34,757 bases of DNA from DUPH01 sp035449085 (GCA_035449085.1 DAOTKE010000016.1:1-34757); one strand, 5' to 3'. Shown: positions 15,837 through 24,790, counted from the stretch's first letter. Notes: generated from the letters alone by a model not told the origin. Translations and numbers: made by a program.

Positions 15837-16874
15837 TCAGAGCAGTCTTCGCGTCAACGTCATGTTGAGAGTGAGGGCCAGGGCCACGAGGGCTGCACCC
15901 CAAAGGAGAAAGCGGACAAAGTGTTCGTCGAACCGCTGGTAGACCTGACGGTCAATGCGGGTGGTTTCGAGGGTGTTGATCTCTTCGAGCGCGGCTTTGA
16001 GCCCGTCATGATCGCGCACGCTGAAATAGCGTCCGGAGGTTTTGGCAGCGATGTTTTTGAGCTGAGTCTCGTCAAACGTGGCATTGGCGTAGGCGATGGT
16101 CTCGCGCCCGAAGAGGTCGCGTGTCTTGAAGGGCGTGCGGGCGTTCGAACCGACGCCGATGGCGTAGACGCGGATGCCGAGCTTGGCGGCGGCGTCCGCC
16201 GCCTGCTCAGGCGTGATGATGCCGGTGTTCGATTCGCCGTCGGAAAGCAGAATGATGATGCGCGTCTTGGGCTCGGCATCGGTCAGACGCGCCACGCCGG
16301 TGGCGAGGCCGTCACCGATCGCAGTGAGCGTTTCCTCTTGATCGACAGGCCGGCCTTGGGCGTCGGTCTGTGCGCGCGGAATCTCCACGCCTTTGAGAAC
16401 ATGCACGAGGGCACGGTGATCGGCTGTGAGCGGCGCACGCGTCGAGGCGTATCCGCCGAAGGTAACCAGTCCGATCAGATCGTCGGGGCGCGCCTCCACG
16501 AATTTAGCGAACAGCTCCTTCACCACTTCGAGACGCGTCTTCCACTCGTGCTGCGACGGCGAGAGATCCAGCGCCTCCATGGAGCCCGAGACATCGACGA
16601 CCATGCCGATGGCGATGGCATTGACCGAACGACGCTCTCGTGACAGCGTCGTGCGCGGCCGCGCCGCAGCAATGATCAGCAGCAGTGTGCCCAGCAGAAA
16701 GAGCGGCGGTATGACAGAGGCGGCCACCACGCGCCACCTCGCCGTCCGGGCCGGCAACCGGCGCGTCGCGGCGAAAAGCACGCCCGCGCGCCGGCCGGTA
16801 CGGTACAGAAACCAGACGGCCGCAGCCCAAGGCAGCAGCAGCAGAAACGCAAGCGGTGTGGCGAAGCTGATCAT
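15837..16874 (-). CDS. batA: BatA, von Willebrand A domain membrane protein
   Basis: A 345-residue protein with membrane segments at about 5-24 and 50-71 and another near 318-338. The VWA domain between them has the metal motif DVSGS (D94, S96, S98), the threonine in ETLTAIGDGL and IILLSDGESNTG. With BatB it forms the core of Bat complexes. The region just before its start is a pyrimidine-rich TCCTCAT heptamer array without a Shine-Dalgarno sequence, so the inserted cassette has probably replaced the native site. Reinitiation or leaderless-type initiation would be needed. Confidence 0.94.
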   Translation of the reverse strand: MISFATPLAFLLLLPWAAAVWFLYRTGRRAGVLFAATRRLPARTARWRVVAASVIPPLFLLGTLLLIIAAARPRTTLSRERRSVNAIAIGMVVDVSGSMEALDLSPSQHEWKTRLEVVKELFAKFVEARPDDLIGLVTFGGYASTRAPLTADHRALVHVLKGVEIPRAQTDAQGRPVDQEETLTAIGDGLATGVARLTDAEPKTRIIILLSDGESNTGIITPEQAADAAAKLGIRVYAIGVGSNARTPFKTRDLFGRETIAYANATFDETQLKNIAAKTSGRYFSVRDHDGLKAALEEINTLETTRIDRQVYQRFDEHFVRFLLWGAALVALALTLNMTLTRRLL

Positions 16875-16921
16875 TGGAAATGAGGAGTTAGGAATGAGGA
16901 ATTAGGAATGAGGAGTTGGGG
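16875..16921. repeat. 7-base arm downstream of the intact four-helix-bundle gene
   Basis: Repeats GAGGAGTTAGGAATGAGG and AATTAGGAATGAGGAGTTGG run in 7-base register. They overlap the end of the small ORF (encoding SPTPHS) and abut the batA start. Inverted relative to 17361-17384. Confidence 0.85.
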
Positions 16922-17318
16922 AAGGAGTGCCATACGCATCGGGGTCAAAAGACTCGTGGGCGGAAGGATATTTCTCACGGAGTGATTTGGTGATCGACGA
17001 GAGTATGCGGACGAGTTCATCGCAATCGGCATACAGGGAGTCGAAGTCTGCGGAATCGAGATAGTCGGCGTCGTAAAGTAACTGTAACCAAAAACGGGTC
17101 TCCAGCGCTTCCTTGAACGCGATTTGGATCTTCGCGGCGAACTCCTTTTCGGAGACGGCTCCGCCAGCCTCTTCCACATTGGCACCGATGGATGTACCGC
17201 AGCGCAAGAGCTGCTTGGAGAGCACGTACTCTTTCTTCGTGTCGCTCAGCCACCGGAAGTGACGCACGATCCGAACGGCAAAGGCATAGCTTTTGGTTCT
17301 GATGATAGATTCCTTCAT
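16902..17318 (-). CDS. Four-helix-bundle protein (23S rRNA intervening-sequence protein family), copy 1
   Basis: A 138-residue all-helical protein of the S23/IVP family, first known from ORFs inside 23S rRNA intervening sequences and related to Avd of diversity-generating retroelements. Family wording: KSYAFAVRIVRHFRWL (9-24), then VLSKQLLRCGTSIGANVEEA (32-51), FAAKIQIAFKEALETRFWLQL and LREKY. The ATG at 17318 gives the usual MKES-type start; ATG 17324 and TTG 17351 are in frame too. The C-terminal SPTPHS is repeat-encoded. It sits between the BatD-like gene and batA, bounded by inverted 7-base arms. No 23S rRNA or reverse transcriptase is in the window. The function of such free-standing copies is unknown. 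Confidence 0.88.
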   Translation of the reverse strand: MKESIIRTKSYAFAVRIVRHFRWLSDTKKEYVLSKQLLRCGTSIGANVEEAGGAVSEKEFAAKIQIAFKEALETRFWLQLLYDADYLDSADFDSLYADCDELVRILSSITKSLREKYPSAHESFDPDAYGTPSPTPHS

Positions 17319-17360
17319 GGCCATGTTTCCAATCTCGGCAGTTTTTCCCAAGAGCGCCTG

Positions 17361-17384
17361 ACTCCTAATTCCTAATTCCTAATT
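17361..17384. repeat. 7-base arm upstream of the intact four-helix-bundle gene
   Basis: ACTCCTAATTCCTAATTCC continued by TAATT: TCCTAAT three times in perfect register. It contains the stop codon of the preceding gene and encodes its LGIRN tail. About 21 of 25 positions can pair with the arm at 16875-16921 in RNA. Confidence 0.85.
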
Positions 17385-18597
17385 GATCTTGCTGCGCGTC
17401 CGCGCGGATGTAGGCCCGGGCACTGGCGGTGGCGGCGTCGGCCATGGCAGGTGTGGCCTCTTGACCAGCGAATTTCACGAGGTCAGCAGATTCGAGGAAC
17501 ACCTTGAGTTGAGCGAGAACCTCAGGTGTGAAAGAGGGATGACCGGCGGCGGCGGCGAGGAATTCCTGCGTGGTCTGCTCGGGAGCGCGGATGCCGCGTG
17601 TGCGCTCAATATAACGCCGCACCACCATGGTCAGTTCGATGTAAAACTCTTTGTAAAGCCCGCGCGCCGGCAGGTTACGGCCCAACAGACGTTGCAGTTC
17701 GGCCATGGCGCGATCCACAGGCGACATGCGGAACTCGCGCACGCGGCGGCTGATCCGGGTCAGACCGAAAAGTGCGGCCGCGAGTGCGGCCAGCCCGCCC
17801 AACGCCGCGAAAATCCAGAGCGCAACCGCCCGCGCGGTCGGCGGAATGTAGATCGGCTCGGGGGTCACCTCCGGATCACCGGTCACCGGCGGGCGCGCGC
17901 CTTCGGTCGGGAAAACCACCGGTTTTGTCGCAAAGGAGGTAGGAGGGGGGAGGAGGGAGGAGGGAGAAGGCTGCGAACCTTGGCGGTGCGAGGTGTCGGT
18001 CACGGTGACCGCAAAGGGGGCCAGGCGGTAACGCTCGGCGGCCGGCTCGGGCACAAGTCGCCAACGGTAGGTCTGGCGCTTGCGCCCGTTGGCGGTGACG
18101 GGTTCGGTCGCAAAATCTTCGGCCGTGCCGAATCCGGAGAAACGGTCGCGCAGATCCGGCAATGCGACCTCAAGATGCGCCGGAGCCTCGACGGTGATCG
18201 TCAACATGAAATCCCGGGCGGGCGAGACGTGCTCCGGTGAAGCTTCGAGCTTGATCGAGACTTCACCGTGCGAAAGGTCGGCAGTGAAGGCAGAGAGAGA
18301 TGTGAGAGGTAACAGGGAAAAAGTAATAAGGGCGGCGGCCAACCATGTGGGGCACAGCTTGATTGGCCGGGTATCAGGCACCGGACGGCACGGAGGCCGT
18401 CCCTCCACCAAGGGGCTGGAGGGTCGGGCTCCGTCCCGACCGCAGGAGGTGAGCCCAGTCGGGGGCGCGGGCGTTCCCGTCCACAAAACGAAAGCCTGCA
18501 CACGCGTCGGGCGCGAAACCGGCAGGGCGGTCTCGCCGAGACCGCCGCAGACGCCTGGGCGAGGCGTCCCTGCCAGAATCTGACGGACATTTCTCAT
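17365..18597 (-). CDS. BatD-like/DUF4381-like membrane protein with repeat-filled leader
   Basis: A 410-residue frame between DUF58 and batA. Real domain content begins near residue 85: signal-like segment (LAAALITFSLLPLTSLSAFTA), a beta domain (about 108-205), a membrane segment (about 255-280) and a cytoplasmic helical region with SPVDRAMAELQRLLGR, then YKEFYIELTMVVRRYIERTRG. This is the layout of the membrane proteins that sit beside DUF58/MoxR in Bat operons. Residues 8-78 are encoded by hairpin-forming repeats (18383-18574), residues near 210-222 by a GGAGGAG heptamer array, and the last five by the TCCTAAT array. No ATG lies between the repeat block and the signal, only CTG (18357) and TTG (18342), so the start is uncertain. 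Confidence 0.75.
   Translation of the reverse strand: MRNVRQILAGTPRPGVCGGLGETALPVSRPTRVQAFVLWTGTPAPPTGLTSCGRDGARPSSPLVEGRPPCRPVPDTRPIKLCPTWLAAALITFSLLPLTSLSAFTADLSHGEVSIKLEASPEHVSPARDFMLTITVEAPAHLEVALPDLRDRFSGFGTAEDFATEPVTANGRKRQTYRWRLVPEPAAERYRLAPFAVTVTDTSHRQGSQPSPSSLLPPPTSFATKPVVFPTEGARPPVTGDPEVTPEPIYIPPTARAVALWIFAALGGLAALAAALFGLTRISRRVREFRMSPVDRAMAELQRLLGRNLPARGLYKEFYIELTMVVRRYIERTRGIRAPEQTTQEFLAAAAGHPSFTPEVLAQLKVFLESADLVKFAGQEATPAMADAATASARAYIRADAQQDQLGIRN
17935..17969. repeat. GGAGGAG 7-base array inside the BatD-like gene
   Basis: GGAGGTA, GGAGGGG, GGAGGAG twice and GGAGAAG, 35 bases in strict 7-base register. It is translated on the - strand as a Pro/Ser/Leu-rich linker (PSPSSLLPPPTSF) just before the membrane segment. 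Confidence 0.75.
18383..18441. repeat. Three consecutive hairpin modules in the BatD-like gene leader
   Basis: GGACGGC/GCCGTCC (18383-18402), CCCTCCA/TGGAGGG (18401-18423) and GGTCGGG/CCCGACC (18422-18441) are perfect 7-base stems laid end to end and sharing junction bases. Such packed hairpins suggest a REP-like or small non-autonomous palindromic element. Confidence 0.85.
18521..18574. repeat. 54-base double-hairpin element with outer stem
   Basis: Outer arms GGCAGGG (18521-18527) and CCCTGCC (18568-18574) enclose two inner hairpins: a 9-base stem GGCGGTCTC/GAGACCGCC at 18526-18546, and GACGCCT/AGGCGTC at 18550-18568. The figure is a three-way junction. It is translated in frame near the start of the BatD-like gene. 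Confidence 0.88.
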
Positions 18598-18602
18598 ATT
18601 GC

Positions 18603-19484
18603 TTATCTTTTCCGTGCGCGGCGACGGAAGAGGGCGCGCACATCGTCGATGTACGGCGTGTCGGTGGAGAGGCGGATGAAATCGATGCCGGTGCGCTTCA
18701 GGAAACGCAGGAGCTGATCGTTTTCGGCATCGGCCTGCGCACGGAAAGCCTCACGCACCGCGGCGGAGGAGGTGTCGACCAGCAGAAGCTCGCCGGTCTC
18801 AGGATCTTGCAACTCGATGAGACCGACATCCGGCAAGGCAGCCTCGCAGGGATCCGCGATCGGACAGGCGATGACATCATGGCGGCGCGCGGTCACACGC
18901 AGTTCGCGCTCGTAGCCGGCGTCCTGAAAGTCGGAGACAAGAAAAACCACAGCCTTGCGTTTCTGCACGTTGTTGAGGAAGCGCAGCGCGGCGGTAATGT
19001 CGGTACGCTCGCGCGTTTCGTCGGCGGCCAGCACCTCGCGCACGAGGCGCATGACGGCGGTGCGGCCCTTGCGCGGCGGGATCGATTTGAGGATACGGTC
19101 ACTGAACAGGATCAGTCCGATCTTGTCCTGATTGCGGATCGCGGTCATGGCCAGCAGGCAGGTGATCTCGGCGGCCAGTTCGGACTTGGAGCGTGCTCCT
19201 GAGCCAAAAATTTGCGAGCCCGAGACATCGACCAGAAAAATGACGGTCAGCTCGCGCTCTTCCGAGAAACGCTTCACGTGCGGCAGACCGGTGCGCGCCG
19301 TGACGTTCCAGTCGATCGACCGCACGTCGTCGCCGGGCACATAGGGACGCACCTCGTCGAACTCAACCCCCTGGCCTTTAAAGACCGAGTGGTAGTCGCC
19401 CGAGAGGCGGTCATCGATGAGATGCGTCGTGAGGATCTTGATCTTCCCCACTTGCTTCATCAATTCTGTCGTATCGATAGGCAT
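18603..19484 (-). CDS. DUF58 domain protein (VWA-like)
   Basis: A 293-residue DUF58 protein, the usual MoxR partner. Blocks: RLSGDYHSVFKGQGVEFDEV (26-45), RPYVPGDDVRSIDWNVTART (46-65) and the metal-type motif LVDVSGS (84-90) of a VWA-like domain. No membrane segment is present, so it acts in the cytoplasm or at the inner face of the membrane with MoxR and the Bat proteins. A GxxExxY cassette separates it from moxR. The cassette's arm ends one base before the ATG and no Shine-Dalgarno sequence remains except a weak GGATTAAA. Confidence 0.94.
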   Translation of the reverse strand: MPIDTTELMKQVGKIKILTTHLIDDRLSGDYHSVFKGQGVEFDEVRPYVPGDDVRSIDWNVTARTGLPHVKRFSEERELTVIFLVDVSGSQIFGSGARSKSELAAEITCLLAMTAIRNQDKIGLILFSDRILKSIPPRKGRTAVMRLVREVLAADETRERTDITAALRFLNNVQKRKAVVFLVSDFQDAGYERELRVTARRHDVIACPIADPCEAALPDVGLIELQDPETGELLLVDTSSAAVREAFRAQADAENDQLLRFLKRTGIDFIRLSTDTPYIDDVRALFRRRARKR

Positions 19485-19485
19485 T

Positions 19486-19521
19486 TTAATCCACAGATTA
19501 CACAGATGGCACAGATTAGAG
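19486..19521. repeat. CACAGATKR 9-base arm downstream of GxxExxY copy 2
   Basis: CACAGATTA, CACAGATGG and CACAGATTA in strict 9-base register. The arm starts next to the DUF58 start codon, covers the stop codon of the small ORF, and is inverted relative to 19891-19925. Confidence 0.88.
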
Positions 19522-19911
19522 AACGAAACGTTTGTAATAAAGGTGTTGTGTCCCGAAATTAAAAAGGAGGGCTTTCCGAAGGCTGGCGGCTTTAAGGTAA
19601 TTGATAGTCTGGGCTTCTTCGTTCCCGGAAAGCCGGCACAATGCTTTTAATTCCACAATGGTCGAAGAGAAACAGACGAAATCCGCTTTATAAAAGGTTT
19701 TTAGCTGGTTACCTCGATACAAGATCGGCAATTCCTTCTCTCGCTCATAAGGAATATTGCACACTTGAAACTCGATAGCCAATGCTTCTTGATACACTGA
19801 CTCTAGAAACCCGCAGCCCAATTCGGAATGGACGCGCATGGCCGCACCAATAATAGCGTAGGTCTGTTCATCTTTGTGAGAATCAGTATTTATCTGTGTC
19901 ATCTGTGCCAT
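19516..19911 (-). CDS. GxxExxY family protein (PD-(D/E)XK nuclease-like), copy 2
   Basis: A 131-residue second copy of the family, with GFLESVY at residues 34-40 and nuclease-like D77 ... E87-L-K89 (spacing D to E of ten, as in copy 1). Its first ten residues (MAQMTQINTD) are encoded by the 9-base repeat arm; another ATG at 19902 lies in the same arm, and no clear ribosome binding site is seen. It interrupts the moxR-DUF58 pair, genes that are normally adjacent. GC content is well below that of the neighbours. It is clearly diverged from copy 1, so the two were probably acquired separately rather than by local duplication. The role is unknown. Confidence 0.86.
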   Translation of the reverse strand: MAQMTQINTDSHKDEQTYAIIGAAMRVHSELGCGFLESVYQEALAIEFQVCNIPYEREKELPILYRGNQLKTFYKADFVCFSSTIVELKALCRLSGNEEAQTINYLKAASLRKALLFNFGTQHLYYKRFVL

Positions 19912-19922
19912 CTGTGGATGGA

Positions 19923-19925
<3 letters not shown>
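19891..19925. repeat. CATCTGTGT 9-base arm upstream of GxxExxY copy 2
   Basis: TATCTGTGTC, ATCTGTGCC and ATCTGTGGATGGATTA, the reverse complement of the arm at 19486-19521 with about 23 of 28 matching core positions. It reaches into the moxR stop codon (TAA at 19923-19925). Confidence 0.88.
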
Positions 19926-20902
<977 letters not shown>

Positions 20903-20906
<4 letters not shown>

Positions 20907-22042
20907 TTGTCTGTTTTTTCGTCGGTTGGCTTGGCCTCTTCTTCCTTCGGCTCCTCTTTCTTGGGCTCGTCTTTCTTGGGCTCTTCCTTCGTTGCCTCTT
21001 CCTGCTTCGGTTCTTCCTTAGGTTTGACGAAATCGGCGCGGCTCTTGGTCATGTTCTCCGCGTTGTAAGAAGAGACCGTGTAGGCCCATTTGCCGGACTT
21101 GGCGTTAAAGGCATCCACCTTCTTGGTGATTTCGGCGTTTTCGGTCTCGTTCGTGCCGACCGGCGTAAAGGCGGCACTCAGGCGGATGTAGCGATCCGAG
21201 CTGCCTTCGGCCACGTTACCGATCTTGGCGGTGTAGCGCTCGCCGTTCTTGAGGGAGACGGTGAAGACCGCGCCCGTGGTGAAGCCAAGCTGTTCGTCCG
21301 TGAGAGCGGGATCGACGACCGTGTTGAAGTTGAGATAGCTGAGCGCGGACTCCACGCTGTAGGTCTTGGACGTGTCGAACTCCTCCTTTTCGCCCAACCC
21401 TTCCAAAGTCCAAGAGCCATCTTTCTTGGTGAGCTTGACGGTTTGGCCATCGCGCGTGATTTCGGCGGCCGTCACGTCGGCTGAAGACACGGAAGCGATC
21501 TGCGTCTCGGTCCAGCTCTTGACGTCGCCGTCAAAAGCGTCGAGCGTGTCCTTGACGAGCACCACGGTCTCGCTGCCATCGCCCGCGACATAGCGCCCGT
21601 CCGGATAGCCGCCCCCGCCAAACTGCGCCATCTCCCCTGAAGGCTGACGCATGTGTTTGTCACCGAGGCGCAGCGTGGCGAGCGATTTGCCGGTGGCGTC
21701 CTGCAGATCGACCAGGATGGGGTTCTCCAACTTCTTGCCGGAGGCGACGTGCCCAGCCTTGAGGTCGGTGAGCTTGAGCAGGTTCTCGCGGATCTTGGTA
21801 ATGTCGGCAGGGTAGCCGTACAGCGACTCGATGACCCAGCCCGCATCAGTGCTGGCGAGCACGAGCTTCTTGTCGGCGGAACCGGCCTCGATTTTCGCGA
21901 CTGCGCTGATGTCGAACTTCTTGACCACGGGCTTGCCGACGATCGAGGGGGCCTTCACTTTCTTGCTGGAACTGCTGAGGTAGGCGAGGCCGACCAGCAC
22001 GGCCGCCGCCGCAGTGAGCGAGACGAGTTTCTTATTGGTCAT
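20903..22042 (-). CDS. DUF4340 domain protein
   Basis: A 379-residue protein with one N-terminal membrane anchor (about 6-23, VSLTAAAAVLVGLAYL) and a periplasmic beta-rich DUF4340 region (VVKKFDISAVAKIEAG, then WVIESLYGYPADITKIRENL). It ends in a long Lys/Glu/Pro low-complexity tail (KEEPK-type repeats, last 50 residues). DUF4340 proteins commonly follow a GldG-like subunit in auxiliary ABC systems. ATG 22042 has AAAGGA upstream, whereas the longer frame to 22114 does not. The tail overlaps the moxR start by four bases. Confidence 0.88.
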
Positions 22043-22078
22043 AGTGGGAATCCTTTTGTGCAAGAGGTGAAAGAGAGA

Positions 22079-22111
22079 ACCGGCGGACGGGCATGACGGC
22101 GCGCCCGCCGG
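22079..22111. other. GC-rich hairpin between the GldG-like and DUF4340 genes
   Basis: CCGGCGG (22080-22086) pairs with CCGCCGG (22105-22111), extended by an imperfect inner GGGC/GCCC step. No T-run follows on the transcribed strand. Perhaps an mRNA processing or stabilising structure within the operon. Confidence 0.35.
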
Positions 22112-22117
22112 CATACG

Positions 22118-24019
22118 TCAACGTTTCCTGCGGCGCAGGCCGCGGAAGAGGCCGAAGCCGATCACCAGCAGCGGAACCAGTACGATGTTCGCGACTTTAA
22201 GGGTGAGGCCGAGACGCTCGATGTCCCTGCGCAGGTTCTTGCGGACCTCCTTGAGCTGCTTACGCGTCTCCGCCTGAGTCTTGCGGAACTGCGCCAGTTC
22301 GGCCTGCTGCTCTTTGGAGAGAATCAGGCGCTCGTTGCCGGTCTTCTTCCGTTGGAGGTCGGACAGACGCTGCTGGGTCTCCTGCAGGGCGGCCTCGAGT
22401 CGTTCCTCTTCAGCCTGCCACTGTTTCATGGCCTTGACCTCGAGCTGGTCGACCTTGACGAACGGGCGGTTGAAGTGACCGCGCGACCGTACGCCGATCA
22501 GCTCCTCGCGGCCGGCGAACTGCTCGACCGTGTTGCCGAAGAGCGTCAGGTTGTCGTTGATCGGCTGCGCGATCTGACCGAACAGCGAGTTGATGACCTG
22601 TACGCAGAAGCGGTCGTTCAGGAAGTCGACGTCGCCGAAGATCATGACCGTGCTGGTGCCTGAGGTCAGGTGAGTGGGCGCCGCGTTGGTGGCGGCGTTC
22701 GCCGTATCGTTGGCCGACAGACCATCCGGGAAAGCGGTCTTGAAGGTGCCCTGCAGGCGCGCGGCGAGGGTGCGCTGGGCGCCGTCGGGCTTGAGCTGAG
22801 AGCGCATGGCACTCATGCCGAACTGCGCGTTCATCTGATCCACCAGGCAGGCGTTGTCCGCAGAGGTGGTGATGAGCGGCGTGAAGGTGATCTCTTTGGG
22901 CGTGTTGGCCGAGAGTGCGCCGGCGAAGGGCAGCATCACCTGCGAAAGCTGCGCGGTGAGCAGGTCGTCCTTCGCCAGATTGGCGGTGCCCAGCGAGAGG
23001 AAGGCGGGATTGTCTTCCACGCGGCCGTTGCCGGAGTTGAGCTTGGTGGCCGCACTGAGGTCGGCGACCACCTTGGTGGTGTCAAAGGTCACGCCCCAGG
23101 CGTCGAACAGCTTGCCGAGTGTGGAGGGGCCGGCCTGTCCGCCGCCCATCTGCATCATCATCGGGTTCTGCTGCTGGCTGGCCTCGAAGTCCGCGACGCT
23201 GAAGGGATCGACACAGACGATCAGACGGCCTCCCCGCAACACGAACTGGTCGATCGCGAAGAGCGCCTTGTCCTCAAGGTTCTTGGGATGCACCACGATC
23301 AGCGTCTTGACGTCCGCGTCGATCGTCTCGACGTCGGACTGGATCTCGCGCACGATGTAATCCTTACGCAGCTCGCGGAAGGCGGTCCAGCCCTGGTCCT
23401 GCTGCTGGCGGCGCATCATCATCATGGGATTCTGCGGCGCACCGAGCACGCTCAGGCTGCTGAGCACGCCGATGACCGGCTTCTCGGGCCAGGCCACGCG
23501 CGTGATCAGACGGGTGATATCGTACTCCAGCGTCGCCTCGGTGCGCGGGTTGAGGCCGGGAATGACCGCCTCGGTCTCGCCGCAGACCGCGACCAGGCCG
23601 AAGTAGACCGGCTGGCCGAACGGGTTGGTCTGCTGCGGCTCGATGCCGTAACGCTGCGCCCACTCCTCGGCGTCCGAGTCGGGTTTGGGGTCGTAGGCTT
23701 CAAGTATGATGCGCCCCTTGCCGGCCAGCTCGTACTCCTTGAGCAGGTCCTGCACCTGGTTGGCGTAGGTCTTGAGGCCCATCGGCATCTCGCTCGACGA
23801 GGCGCTGAAGTAGAACTTGAGCGTCACATCGTTTTCAAGTTTGCCGAGCACCTGTTTCGAGCCTTTCGAGAGCGTGTAGAGCCGCTCGGCGGTCAGGTCG
23901 ACGCGCAGGCGCAGGTTGGCGATGATCAGGTTGACGGCACCGATGATGACCAGCAGGGCCAACAGTCCCGCGAGGCCGGAGCCGAAACGTGAAAGAAGAA
24001 TCGATTTATTCGCAGACAT
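22118..24019 (-). CDS. GldG-like ABC transporter auxiliary protein
   Basis: A membrane protein of 633 residues from ATG 24019, which GGAG precedes by six bases; the longer TTG start at 24031 is less likely. An N-terminal membrane segment (about 10-35) is followed by the GldG-type periplasmic domain (RVDLTAERLYTLS, DVTLKFYFS, RIILEAYDPKPDSDAEEWA, FGLVAVCGETEAVIPGL), a Met/Gln-rich insert, a long coiled coil (about 520-600, LEAALQETQQRLSDLQRKK) and a C-terminal membrane segment before RRRKR. GldG serves gliding in Bacteroidetes, but the same module is widespread in non-gliding bacteria, so motility should not be assumed. Confidence 0.9.
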   Translation of the reverse strand: MSANKSILLSRFGSGLAGLLALLVIIGAVNLIIANLRLRVDLTAERLYTLSKGSKQVLGKLENDVTLKFYFSASSSEMPMGLKTYANQVQDLLKEYELAGKGRIILEAYDPKPDSDAEEWAQRYGIEPQQTNPFGQPVYFGLVAVCGETEAVIPGLNPRTEATLEYDITRLITRVAWPEKPVIGVLSSLSVLGAPQNPMMMMRRQQQDQGWTAFRELRKDYIVREIQSDVETIDADVKTLIVVHPKNLEDKALFAIDQFVLRGGRLIVCVDPFSVADFEASQQQNPMMMQMGGGQAGPSTLGKLFDAWGVTFDTTKVVADLSAATKLNSGNGRVEDNPAFLSLGTANLAKDDLLTAQLSQVMLPFAGALSANTPKEITFTPLITTSADNACLVDQMNAQFGMSAMRSQLKPDGAQRTLAARLQGTFKTAFPDGLSANDTANAATNAAPTHLTSGTSTVMIFGDVDFLNDRFCVQVINSLFGQIAQPINDNLTLFGNTVEQFAGREELIGVRSRGHFNRPFVKVDQLEVKAMKQWQAEEERLEAALQETQQRLSDLQRKKTGNERLILSKEQQAELAQFRKTQAETRKQLKEVRKNLRRDIERLGLTLKVANIVLVPLLVIGFGLFRGLRRRKR

Positions 24020-24043
24020 AGCAGACTCCAAGAAATTTCAGTG

Positions 24044-24790
24044 TCAGGAGGCTTTACGGTTGTCGGTGACCACGTGCGCGGCGGCCAGCATAAAGACCAT
24101 GACGCCGACGTAATAGCCGATGTCGTAGAAGTCGATCACGCCGCGGCGCATGGCGTCGAAATGCTGCATCAGGCTGCACGACGCGACCGCGTTGACGATG
24201 CCGGACGGCACGCCCCAGCCCGAGACAGCGTTAATCACGGGGTCGAACCCGATGATCAGCAGGAAGAGGCAGATCGCCAGGGCGATCACGAAGCCGATCA
24301 CCTGGCTGCGCGAGAGCGCCGAGGCGAACACCCCGATCGCCACGCAGGCGCCGGAGAGCAGGAGCGAACCCAGATAGCCGCAGAAGATCCCGCCCATGTC
24401 CGGGTCGCCCAGCCAGGTTGTGGTCAGCACGATCGGGAAGGTCAGCGCCAGCGCGATGCCGATGAAGGCCCACGCGGCCAGGAACTTGCCCACAAGCGTC
24501 TCGACCAGCGTGACCGGCAGGGTGAGCAGCAGCTCAATGGTGCCGGTGCGCCGCTCTTCGGCCCAAAGGCCCATCGTCGCGGCCGGAACCAGCAGCAGGT
24601 AGACCCACGGGTGCCAGAAGAAGAACGGCGTCAGGTTGGCCTGACGGCGCTCGTAGAACATGGTCACGCCGAACGTGAGAAAGCCGACCAGCACCAGGAA
24701 AGCGACCAGGAAGACGTACGCCACGGGCGAGTCGAAGTAGGACTTGAATTCACGGCGGAAGATGGATTTGACGGTTGTCAGGTTGGTCAT
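24044..24790 (-). CDS. ABC-2 type permease, GldF-like
   Basis: A 248-residue integral membrane protein with six hydrophobic segments, typical of the ABC-2 permease subunit paired with GldG. Wording such as IFRREFKSYFDSPVAYVFL, then AEERRTGTIELLLTLPVT, is characteristic of the family. Its ATG overlaps the ATPase stop by four bases. With the ATPase and GldG-like protein it would form an inner-membrane ABC complex; the cargo is unknown. Confidence 0.93.
   Translation of the reverse strand: MTNLTTVKSIFRREFKSYFDSPVAYVFLVAFLVLVGFLTFGVTMFYERRQANLTPFFFWHPWVYLLLVPAATMGLWAEERRTGTIELLLTLPVTLVETLVGKFLAAWAFIGIALALTFPIVLTTTWLGDPDMGGIFCGYLGSLLLSGACVAIGVFASALSRSQVIGFVIALAICLFLLIIGFDPVINAVSGWGVPSGIVNAVASCSLMQHFDAMRRGVIDFYDIGYYVGVMVFMLAAAHVVTDNRKAS

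Noticed and set aside
16902..17318. Avd of a diversity-generating retroelement
   Set aside because: The family is related, but no reverse transcriptase, template repeat or variable repeat is seen in the window.
22670..23992. Long + strand ORF (440 codons)
   Set aside because: Antisense shadow of the GldG-like gene, His/Arg/Gly-rich with no domain.
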